Of a stretch of 12,387 nucleotides of DNA, positions 6,581 through 12,387 are shown in pieces. The position numbers and the translations under genes were made by a program. The notes under the pieces were generated by a model, which saw nothing but the letters and a program-made list of their open reading frames with translations, was not told the DNA's origin and did no database searches. The DNA is from an uncultured Clostridia bacterium (lineage in GTDB: Bacteria; Bacillota; Clostridia; Oscillospirales; Ruminococcaceae): NCBI GenBank assembly GCA_947629275.1, contig CANRDG010000049.1:1-12387 (forward strand), written 5' to 3'. The first letter of the stretch is position 1. Each line of letters starts with the position of its first letter.

Positions 6581-9454
6581 TTATTCCTCGCCGAGTTTTA
6601 AGGCTTTACTGATGTTTATCTTTGATATCAGCTTGCCGAGAACCGCTATGCCTATAAGCAGCATGAGGGCTATTATAGCGTATATCTTGTAATAGTCGCT
6701 GCGCTGTGAGATGACTTCGAGCTGCGGCACCATTTCCTCTGCGCCGTAGATGCTCTCAAACAGTGGTATATACAGTTTGCCTGCATAGTAGCCGACGACA
6801 AACGCCATTACTATCGCGACTGCGGAGACTAAAAGCTGTTCATAGATTATCATGGCTATTATCTCTCTGAATTTCATACCCATAGCACGCAGTATGCCGA
6901 ACTGGAGCGTTCTGCCCTTTATCGAAAGTATCCAGTATATCAGGAAACCGATGATACACATTACCATTATTGTGATAAAGCCCAGAGTAAGCGCGCCGTT
7001 GAGACCTTGGAGCATGGGATCGTTCTTTTCGTTTATTCTCTCCTGTCTGGCGGAGGTGACCGTCGAGAGGTCTATATCGCTGTCTTCTATTGACTGATAA
7101 AAATCTGCGGTGGAAACGCTGTCGTCTAGGTCGAGCCATACTTCATAGGGGAAAGGCTCTATATTTGCTCCTACATAGTTATAATTGAACACTGCGAAAT
7201 CCTCGTTTTTATACGGGTTGAGAGACGGCCAGTATTCGGCAAAGGCTATAACGACAGCTTCAAACTCGGTGTTTTCGCCTATTGCAACGGTAACGGTATC
7301 GCCGAGCTTTACGGTATACTTATCTCTGAAAGATGATGAAAGTATTACGCCCGAGCTGCAATTGTTGAGACCGTTGAGATAGTTGTTTATATGCACGGGC
7401 AGCAGTCTGTCAACAGGCTGAACTACCTTTGCAAATTCGCCGGGGACTACAGCCATTATATTGCAGCTTCCGACTGCGTTTGCAGTGAGCGTGGCGTTAG
7501 GGTCGTTTCTGCCGTGTGCGGCAGGATTTCTGATAGTTTTTTCTATGCAGCTGCCTGAGATGACTACCTCATTTGCTGTCAGAACGCGCGCGATGTTTTC
7601 TACACCTTTAAGCTCCGAGAAACGCTCGATAACGGGTTCGGTATATGCGGTGGTTTTGACTTCTTCGCCCTCGTCGTCGTAGGTGGTGACTATCTGAGTT
7701 TCCCAGTTCTCGCTTATGACGGCATCGCAGCCTACAGAATATGTTACTCGTTCTTCTGCGTTGCGGTTGATAGCTCTTGCGGTATTTGCAAAGAACACGC
7801 CCAGCGACACTGTGAGAATTAAAAACACCATGAGAAAACGCTCTCTGCCTGTGGAAGACCTGCCGATGTTATTGAGCGAAACATAAGCGGCAGGCGACCA
7901 TCTCTTTTTGCCGATAAGGTATATCAGCCTTATTATAAGCGGGTGGAGCCTTACTATAAACAGAGCGCAGCCGAGTATGAAGGCTGTTGAAGCGACGAAA
8001 AGCATGGGGTTGACGGTCTGAGCGGCTTCTACCATACCGCTGTCGATGAGTTTTTCCTGACTGTAATTATAGTAGTACAGCCAGCCGACAGAGCCGCCTA
8101 TGAGTATTACATCTAAGAAAAGCTTTTCCCACAGCGGACGTTTTTTCTTGCGCGCCTTGCGCTGTTTGTGCTCGACTATTGAAACTCTTGCGGCAGGGAT
8201 TATGGGCGCCATAGTGGTTATAAAGAAAACGACGGCTGCGAGCAGCGAATACAAGAATGCGTCCAAGGTGAGTTTTATAGGCAGGGCTGTTCTGTTTACA
8301 AATTCCAAAAAGCCGTTTGAAGCGCCCAGTACCGTACAGAAGCCCAGCGCGAGGAAAGGTCCTATTATTGCGGTGAACACGCCCAAGACAATGGATTCCA
8401 GAGCGTATATCCTGAATATTTGGAACGATGATGCGCCGCGGCTTTTAAACACGGCTATTTCGTTCTTTTCCTGCTCGACATTCAGCTGAGATACCATGAA
8501 CAGATAGAAAATTATCATCAGCATAACGGGTATCTGTATAAGCCACAAAATAAGCTTGAGCTGGCGTGCGCGGCCTACATACTCCTGCAATATTTCCATT
8601 ACGGGGCAGGAGAATTTTACATTTTTATAGGGGTATGATTTTTTTTGCTGCAACAGCATTTCGTTCATATCTTCAAGATCTGTCATGTCCATGTTCTGAT
8701 AGTCTATCGAATATCTCATCGAAAAGCTTGAAATAGTACAATTTTGGTCGGCTACAGGTCCTTTTACAAAGGTATCGTGGTCCATAAAAACACAGTTGAG
8801 ATATGTACTGTCGAGCCCCTCAGACCAGTATGGGTCGCTAGGATCGCCGACGGTGAACATACCGACTATCTCTATCTTCATGGGGTTAGTACCCTCGACA
8901 TCGAAAGAGCTTATTACGTCGTAGACGGTATTTATGGTAAGCCCAGAAAGCTTGAGAGCCTGCTCGGTGGCTATAACTTCATAAACGCCGTCGTCACGCT
9001 TGCCGGGGGTATACATACGACCGTCAACTATACTTACATGATCTTCGATATTCGTCATCGAGCCGACCTTTACCGAAGAGCGCGAGTTTCCGTCGGAAGT
9101 GGTTATAGATGTAACGTAGTCGTAGTCGTCTATAAGCACCAGCTTTTCATTGAGGGTGGGAAGATCGAGAGCCTCGTAATTATCCCGTGTGAGCTTTATG
9201 TATTCGTTTATCTTCTCGGTGGCTTCCTCAACGGAATATTTCAGAGGAACGGTAGCCTCGGTGGCATATATGCCGGGGTAGACGTTTTGCGTAAGCTGGA
9301 GTTCTTCCATATCCTTGACGAGCATACGCTTCAGCGAGGCATTCATATAAATAGGTATGGTACTGAGCATTGCCGATGCCATAATGAAGCCTATCAGCAG
9401 GCAGAGGACCATCCATTTTGTATTCCGCATTTTGCGGAGCAGCAATGTAAGCAT
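6581..9454 (-). CDS. FtsX-like ABC transporter permease (MacB-type, double FtsX domain)
   Basis: This 957-residue integral membrane protein has two FtsX-type repeats. The first has helix one near 13-33, a large extracytoplasmic domain (about 36-295) and helices near 300-323, 350-378 and 400-422. Helices near 445-462 and 483-510 link to the second repeat: a helix near 540-560, an external domain (about 565-815) and helices near 820-845, 870-893 and 925-945. Cytoplasmic coupling motifs typical of the family are visible (VFKSRGAS near 336 and ILRAMGMKFREI near 855). Such permeases transmit force from a cytoplasmic ATPase for export of peptides, lipids or drugs. The ATG has AAAGGA 5-6 nt upstream and lies 21 nt after the adaptor gene. 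No nucleotide-binding domain (Walker A, LSGGQ) is present in the protein or in the window, so the ATPase must act in trans or lie elsewhere. Substrate is unknown. Confidence 0.92.
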   Translation of the reverse strand: MLTLLLRKMRNTKWMVLCLLIGFIMASAMLSTIPIYMNASLKRMLVKDMEELQLTQNVYPGIYATEATVPLKYSVEEATEKINEYIKLTRDNYEALDLPTLNEKLVLIDDYDYVTSITTSDGNSRSSVKVGSMTNIEDHVSIVDGRMYTPGKRDDGVYEVIATEQALKLSGLTINTVYDVISSFDVEGTNPMKIEIVGMFTVGDPSDPYWSEGLDSTYLNCVFMDHDTFVKGPVADQNCTISSFSMRYSIDYQNMDMTDLEDMNEMLLQQKKSYPYKNVKFSCPVMEILQEYVGRARQLKLILWLIQIPVMLMIIFYLFMVSQLNVEQEKNEIAVFKSRGASSFQIFRIYALESIVLGVFTAIIGPFLALGFCTVLGASNGFLEFVNRTALPIKLTLDAFLYSLLAAVVFFITTMAPIIPAARVSIVEHKQRKARKKKRPLWEKLFLDVILIGGSVGWLYYYNYSQEKLIDSGMVEAAQTVNPMLFVASTAFILGCALFIVRLHPLIIRLIYLIGKKRWSPAAYVSLNNIGRSSTGRERFLMVFLILTVSLGVFFANTARAINRNAEERVTYSVGCDAVISENWETQIVTTYDDEGEEVKTTAYTEPVIERFSELKGVENIARVLTANEVVISGSCIEKTIRNPAAHGRNDPNATLTANAVGSCNIMAVVPGEFAKVVQPVDRLLPVHINNYLNGLNNCSSGVILSSSFRDKYTVKLGDTVTVAIGENTEFEAVVIAFAEYWPSLNPYKNEDFAVFNYNYVGANIEPFPYEVWLDLDDSVSTADFYQSIEDSDIDLSTVTSARQERINEKNDPMLQGLNGALTLGFITIMVMCIIGFLIYWILSIKGRTLQFGILRAMGMKFREIIAMIIYEQLLVSAVAIVMAFVVGYYAGKLYIPLFESIYGAEEMVPQLEVISQRSDYYKIYAIIALMLLIGIAVLGKLISKINISKALKLGEE

Positions 9455-9475
9455 ATCTGTCCTTTCTCAGACGCG

Positions 9476-10555
9476 CTATCTTACGATAACGGTATCGCCC
9501 TCTTCAACTCCCGAAACTATTTCGGAAAGAGAGCCTGTCTGCAAGCCGACTTCTACCTCTTGTGCGACTTTTTTGCCGTCTTTTAAAAGGTATACTATAC
9601 TTTTGTCGTCTATGTTTTTTATAAGATTATTTGAAATGGCAACAACATCTTTGCGCTCGTCTATCACAAGAACTGTATCGGCAAGACCGCCCACGCAGTC
9701 TTCGGGGGGAGTACCCGTAAATTTAACATATACGTGTTCACGGTCAAACTGCATTTCGTCGGGGGCGTCTTCTTCGGCATCGGGGTCGTAAACCTCATAC
9801 ACGACGTCTTCTTCCTCAAAATCGCCTGCGACCACTTCGTCGGGAGTCATGAAAACTTCGGCGTCGTAAAGCTCGCCGTCTATGCGTATGCTCATTTTAG
9901 TGCCCATTTTATAAAGTTTATATTTTTCCGTTTCGGGCTGAATGGCAACATAGAGGCTGCTTGTATCTATAACGGTGGCGACGGTATCGCCCTGATTTAC
10001 ATAGTTTCCTGCCGAAACTCCCATGCCGAGCGCTGAAACAGTGCCGTCAATAGCGGAATAAAGTTTTGCGCTGTCACGCTGTTTATAGAGTTCGTCAAGC
10101 TGCATCTGAATAAGGTCAACTTCCACCTGCGCTCTGTCCACCTCAGCCTGAGATGCGCCGCCTTCCTGCAATATCTGCTTGTCAAGCTGCGCGGAACGGA
10201 GTCGAAGTTCTGTTTCTTTTATAGAATAGCTCAGGTCGCTGGTATCCAGCTCGCAGATGATATCGCCTTTTTTTACGGTATCGCCTGCGTGGACATATAT
10301 TTTGGTGATAGTGCCGCTCTGGTCTTTGAAACTCAGGTTATACTGCGTTTGGGAAGCGACTATGCCGGTATTTATATCCTGATCTACAAGGTCGCGCTTT
10401 TTTGCCGTTATTGTGGAATAGCTGACGTCTGTCTGCTCTACCGAGGGCGCAGCAAGTATAGTTTCTTCGTCCGGCAGAAAGACACAGCCGCCCAAAGAGC
10501 AGCAGACGGCTGCCGATATTGTCAGTGCGGCTATTTTTGCCGACAACTTTTTCAT
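9476..10555 (-). CDS. Lipoprotein HlyD/MacA-like periplasmic adaptor subunit
   Basis: The 359-residue protein has an N-terminal lipoprotein signal (KK, hydrophobic core 8-20, lipobox LGGC with Cys24), so it should be anchored to the outer face of the membrane. A split lipoyl/biotinyl-like half-motif follows (GTITKIYVHAGDTVKKGD, about 81-98). A short coiled-coil hairpin (about 109-163) comes next, then the second lipoyl half (about 168-195), a beta-barrel region and a C-terminal membrane-proximal domain (about 300-359). An acidic insert (about 245-272, rich in Asp/Glu) is unusual and could bind a cation. Strong AAAGGAGG lies 7 nt before the ATG. It is transcribed ahead of the FtsX-like permease, a MacA-MacB arrangement. 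In a Gram-positive it probably assists substrate handling at the membrane (inference). Confidence 0.92.
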   Translation of the reverse strand: MKKLSAKIAALTISAAVCCSLGGCVFLPDEETILAAPSVEQTDVSYSTITAKKRDLVDQDINTGIVASQTQYNLSFKDQSGTITKIYVHAGDTVKKGDIICELDTSDLSYSIKETELRLRSAQLDKQILQEGGASQAEVDRAQVEVDLIQMQLDELYKQRDSAKLYSAIDGTVSALGMGVSAGNYVNQGDTVATVIDTSSLYVAIQPETEKYKLYKMGTKMSIRIDGELYDAEVFMTPDEVVAGDFEEEDVVYEVYDPDAEEDAPDEMQFDREHVYVKFTGTPPEDCVGGLADTVLVIDERKDVVAISNNLIKNIDDKSIVYLLKDGKKVAQEVEVGLQTGSLSEIVSGVEEGDTVIVR

Positions 10556-10594
10556 ATGAGTTCCTCCTTTATATCTCTATATAATAAAAGATGT

Positions 10595-10612
10595 TATACA
10601 TACCTATACATA
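10595..10612 (-). promoter_or_regulatory. Tandem TATACATA direct repeats upstream of the adaptor gene
   Basis: TATACATA occurs at 10595-10602 and again at 10605-10612, one helical turn apart (10-bp period), the spacing used by OmpR/PhoB-family response regulators. They overlap the start of the promoter at 10616-10644. They also lie 8 bp upstream (minus strand) of a TATTAT box at 10581-10586, a layout seen at activator-dependent promoters. No regulator gene is in the window; the role is inference. Confidence 0.4.
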
Positions 10613-10615
10613 ATA

Positions 10616-10644
10616 ATTTTATCAAATTTATTTGAAAAAGTCTA
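10616..10644 (-). promoter_or_regulatory. Promoter for the adaptor-permease operon
   Basis: On the minus strand TAGACT (10639-10644), 17 bp, then TAAAAT (10616-10621) with extended -10 TGA. The -35 matches consensus at four of six positions. The predicted start is near 10609. A second, downstream promoter using the TATTAT at 10581-10586 is possible. Confidence 0.55.
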
Positions 10645-10680
10645 TAGGTCAGGGGGATTTTTCATATGTGAAATGAGACG

Positions 10681-10722
10681 AAATTGCAGCCGCGTTTATG
10701 TGCAATTTGGCAAAGGCGCGGT
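10681..10722. other. Possible RNA pseudoknot or alternating hairpins after gpr
   Basis: AAATTGCA (10681-10688) is complementary to TGCAATTT (10701-10708), and GCCGCG (10689-10694), inside that loop, is complementary to CGCGGT (10717-10722). The interleaved order is that of an H-type pseudoknot or of two mutually exclusive hairpins. On the minus strand it begins at the gpr stop codon. No T-tract follows, so it is not a normal terminator. Confidence 0.4.
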
Positions 10723-11552
10723 TACCAAAGAGAGATTATCTCCTCGGCGGTGAGACCTTTATGCAGCGTAAGGTTTAAAGCAAGCGCGATAAGCGATGAG
10801 GTGCGCTCTATCAGTGTATCAATACTTCGCGGAGTTACAAACATACCTTTATATAAAGGGCTGTCAGAGAGAGCCTGCGCGTCCATAACAGTGGGAACGC
10901 CTATGGCAACGGTAGGCACGCCCATAGTTTCGGCTGAAAACTCGGCGCGCGCATTTTCGACGCCGCTGCCGGGGGATATGCCGGTATCGCAAAGCTGAAT
11001 GGTGCTGCCGAGGCTTTCATACTCGCAGCAGGCAAGGGCGTCTACGGCTATCAGAATATCGGGGTTGACTATTGAAACGACTGCTTTTGCGGTCTCGGCT
11101 GCTTCAAGACCCGTCTGCCCCATAACGCCTGCGGCAAGCACGGAAACTTCCGCCATGCCGCCTGTGTCGATATCTTTCGCGAGGCGCTTTAAGTGGCGCG
11201 TGGCTATTATTTTGTCCGCGACGGCAGGGCCGAGGCGGTCGGGGGTGATATTGCGGTTGCCAAGACCCACGACAAGCGCGGAAGAAATATTGCCGCAAAG
11301 TGAAGATATTTCACGCGAGATGACTGCGGCGCGCTCGTTGAATTTTTCAGGCGACGACTGCAAGGAAAATTCCTGCGAAGAAATGGTGACATAGCAGCCC
11401 CTGGGTTTGCCGAGGGCTTCGGCGGCGTCTTTGGTCTCAACGCATATGCGGCTGATGTTAAGACCGCTTTCTTCGCGCTCGTCTTGTGAGATACCCGAAA
11501 GGTGGGGCGCTCGGGCGGCGCTTTCACGGGCAAGATCGGTGCGAACAGGCAT
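10722..11552 (-). CDS. gpr: Spore germination protease GPR
   Basis: GPR (peptidase family A25) degrades the small acid-soluble proteins of the spore core on germination. The 276-residue protein begins with RTDLA and has the family blocks VVGLGNRNITPDRLGP (93-108), AGVMGQTG (141-148), ILIAVDALAC (166-174), TIQLCDTGISPGSGVEN (184-200), GVPTVAIGVPTVMDA (211-225) and MFVTPRSID (237-245). Asp105 and Asp171 are 66 residues apart, the spacing of the essential Asp127/Asp193 pair of the Bacillus enzyme, so they probably correspond. It is short: the Bacillus protein has about 370 residues. The difference lies in a nearly absent N-terminal pro-segment and a missing insert before MFVTP. The ATG has AAAGGAG 9 nt upstream. 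It is divergent from rpsT; I see no convincing sigma-G or sigma-F promoter for it. Confidence 0.95.
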   Translation of the reverse strand: MPVRTDLARESAARAPHLSGISQDEREESGLNISRICVETKDAAEALGKPRGCYVTISSQEFSLQSSPEKFNERAAVISREISSLCGNISSALVVGLGNRNITPDRLGPAVADKIIATRHLKRLAKDIDTGGMAEVSVLAAGVMGQTGLEAAETAKAVVSIVNPDILIAVDALACCEYESLGSTIQLCDTGISPGSGVENARAEFSAETMGVPTVAIGVPTVMDAQALSDSPLYKGMFVTPRSIDTLIERTSSLIALALNLTLHKGLTAEEIISLW

Positions 11553-11635
11553 GATTTTAAGCTCCTTTGGTGATTTTTAGTTGAAATTACACAATTACAG
11601 GCGATTATTTTATTTGAGATTTTTGCAAAAAACAC

Positions 11636-11664
11636 TTGCAAAATTTCTGAAGATGTGGTATGAT
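11636..11664 (+). promoter_or_regulatory. Sigma-A promoter for rpsT
   Basis: TTGCAA (11636-11641), 17 bp, TATGAT (11659-11664), with extended -10 TGG. The predicted start is near 11671, giving a leader of about 94 nt before the GTG start. Confidence 0.8.
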
Positions 11665-11695
11665 AAGACTTGATGCTTGTTTTTGTGTTATTGCA

Positions 11696-11737
11696 TTTCC
11701 CTCTCAGTATGCAGATAGCATTGAGAATGAGTGGAAA
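11696..11737 (+). promoter_or_regulatory. Structured leader of rpsT
   Basis: Nested complementary segments form one imperfect hairpin: TTTCC/GGAAA (11696-11700 / 11733-11737), TCTCA/TGAGA (11702-11706 / 11722-11726) and ATGC/GCAT (11709-11712 / 11718-11721) around an AGATA loop. It ends about 15 nt before the GGGAGG ribosome binding site. S20 is known to autoregulate its own translation in Escherichia coli; a similar role here is inference. Confidence 0.45.
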
Positions 11738-11764
11738 ATTTATATTTAACGGGAGGTGTAAGGC

Positions 11765-12028
11765 GTGCCGAATATTAAATCCGCAAAGAAAAGAACTGTT
11801 GTCATTGAGAAGAAAACTCTCAGGAACAAGATGATAAAGTCCGACCTCAGAACTGCTGTTAAGAAGGCTGACACTGCTATTGCAGAGAACACCGACAACA
11901 AAAACGAGGCTGTTAAGGCTGCTATCAAGAAGATAGACATGGCTTGCTCCAAGGGCATACTTCATAAGAATACAGCCGCAAACAAAAAGTCCAAGCTGAT
12001 GAAAAGGCTTGCACAGAGCAACGGCTGA
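11765..12028 (+). CDS. rpsT: 30S ribosomal protein S20
   Basis: S20 is a primary 16S rRNA-binding protein of the 30S subunit. The 87-residue, very basic, all-helical protein shows the family pattern: N-terminal PNIKSAKKR, a long helix through LRNKMIKSDLRTAVKKA (about 19-36), a middle acidic turn, and the C-terminal signature KGILHKNTAANKKSKLMKRL (about 63-82). Length is normal. It starts with GTG at 11765, 8 nt after GGGAGG. It is a single-gene unit with its own promoter, leader and terminator, divergent from gpr; rpsT next to gpr is a common Firmicutes arrangement. Confidence 0.97.
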   Translation: MPNIKSAKKRTVVIEKKTLRNKMIKSDLRTAVKKADTAIAENTDNKNEAVKAAIKKIDMACSKGILHKNTAANKKSKLMKRLAQSNG

Positions 12029-12047
12029 ATAAAATACAAAAATACAA

Positions 12048-12083
12048 ACGCTGACGAATGACCCGCGTCGGCGTAATTTTTTT
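12048..12083 (+). terminator. Rho-independent terminator of rpsT
   Basis: ACGCTGACG (12048-12056) pairs with CGTCGGCGT (12066-12074) over 9 bp with one G-U and a 9-nt loop, followed by AA and T7 (12077-12083). Confidence 0.93.
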
Positions 12084-12145
12084 CTGCCGCTTTATAATAA
12101 GGTAAGGCTTGTACCCAAGATATTGTAGGCAAAAGAAGCGACAAG

Positions 12146-12197
12146 CACAATTGTGTGCAAAATGCACAAAAAGGTGCGGAATTTTAGGCGAAAATTC
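12146..12197. repeat. Cluster of short inverted repeats after rpsT
   Basis: Three inverted repeats lie within about 50 bp: CACAATTGTG (perfect 10-bp palindrome, 12146-12155), TGTGC/GCACA with an AAAAT loop (12154-12168), and GAATTTT/AAAATTC with an AGGCG loop (12179-12197). They are upstream of the promoter at 12222 and could be operators for it. The surrounding stretch 12084-12145 shows no gene. Confidence 0.5.
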
Positions 12198-12221
12198 TAC
12201 CTGAAAGGCGTTAAAAAATGC

Positions 12222-12250
12222 TTGAAATATCGGGCAGGAAATGTTAAAAT
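12222..12250 (+). promoter_or_regulatory. Sigma-A promoter for the transcript leaving the right edge
   Basis: TTGAAA (12222-12227), 17 bp, TAAAAT (12245-12250), with extended -10 TGT. The predicted start is near 12257. Confidence 0.75.
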
Positions 12251-12256
12251 ATTATT

Positions 12257-12387
12257 TGCGTGACTGCTATGCGCGTTTTGTGCCTATTTAAGGCTAATGC
12301 GTGAAGCTGCATACTATATATATTATGTATGGTGTGCGGCAAAGATATGCGATGAAGCGGGAGGTGGCCGACCAAAGAGTCGGGGAA
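12257..12387 (+). other. Structured leader or non-coding RNA start, cut by the window edge
   Basis: The predicted transcript begins with GCCT/AGGC (about 12280-12294). A 9-bp stem follows, GCTGCATAC/GTGTGCGGC (12307-12315 / 12333-12341 by eye, with a 17-nt AT-rich loop), then CCGAC/GTCGG with a 6-nt loop (about 12368-12383). This looks like a structured 5' leader or an RNA gene. I could not match it with confidence to RNase P RNA, tmRNA, a T-box or a known riboswitch from the part present. Confidence 0.4.
12352..12387 (+). CDS. Possible start of a protein, truncated by the window edge
   Basis: An ATG at 12352-12354 opens 12 codons (MKREVADQRVGE) without a stop to the window end. No Shine-Dalgarno precedes it, and the GGGAGG at 12360-12365 lies inside it, so the real start could be further right. 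The segment may be leader RNA rather than coding. Product unknown. Confidence 0.18.
   Translation, partial: MKREVADQRVGE

Noticed and set aside
8744..9586. Long plus-strand open frame (280 codons)
   Set aside because: It is antisense to the ABC permease and adaptor, both of which have clear family motifs; it lacks a ribosome binding site and domain.
11207..11965. Minus-strand open frame of 252 codons over gpr, its promoter region and rpsT
   Set aside because: It crosses two well-supported genes and the rpsT promoter in another frame.
12351..12387. Start of RNase P RNA, tmRNA or a T-box at the right edge
   Set aside because: GAAGC...GACCAAAGAGTCGG recalls the 5' end of type A RNase P RNA, but the diagnostic GAGGAAAGTCC block is not in the window and the following bases do not fit; no T-box AGTA or tmRNA 5' signature is seen.

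Overview
The window looks like a chromosomal stretch of a Gram-positive Clostridia bacterium, most likely an Oscillospiraceae/Ruminococcus-type gut anaerobe. The evidence is a spore germination protease gene, an HPr of the Firmicutes type, strong AGGAGG-like ribosome binding sites, frequent TTG/GTG starts, several zinc-ribbon membrane proteins and moderate GC. The lineage is an inference from protein style, not a database result. Nothing points to a phage, insertion sequence, plasmid or CRISPR array.

Layout. Left end (minus strand): rimP (1-507, TTG start), normally the first gene of the rimP-nusA-infB operon, with its own promoter and a leader hairpin. Next is a spacer rich in inverted repeats (688-914). 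Then comes a minus-strand three-gene membrane/zinc-ribbon operon reading 2956 to 933: an SPFH-domain protein with three C-terminal zinc ribbons, a four-helix membrane protein, and a zinc-ribbon plus TM2-domain protein. A compact divergent promoter region (about 2990-3110) separates it from a plus-strand carbohydrate group: a cytoplasmic GH32 beta-fructosidase, then HPr (ptsH) and PTS enzyme I (ptsI), closed by a bidirectional terminator at 6509-6553. No sugar-specific EII is present here.

On the minus strand from 10555 to 6581 lie a lipoprotein HlyD/RND-type adaptor and a 957-residue FtsX-like ABC permease. They look like two parts of a MacAB-type exporter, but no ATPase gene is in the window. 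Further right is gpr (minus), divergent from rpsT (plus, ribosomal protein S20). rpsT has its own promoter, a structured leader and a clear terminator. After rpsT come clustered small hairpins, a strong promoter and the first ~130 nt of a structured transcript that runs off the window.

The most interesting points are these: the SPFH/four-TM/TM2 zinc-ribbon module as a candidate membrane-stress or membrane-domain complex; near mirror-image divergent promoters; an HPr without the Ser46 regulatory site; an adaptor-permease pair without its ATPase; several non-coding structures (rimP leader, rpsT leader, possible pseudoknot after gpr, right-edge leader); and a promoter set in which all six called promoters have a 17-bp spacer and an extended -10 TGn. 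I did not find a system I could call wholly new.
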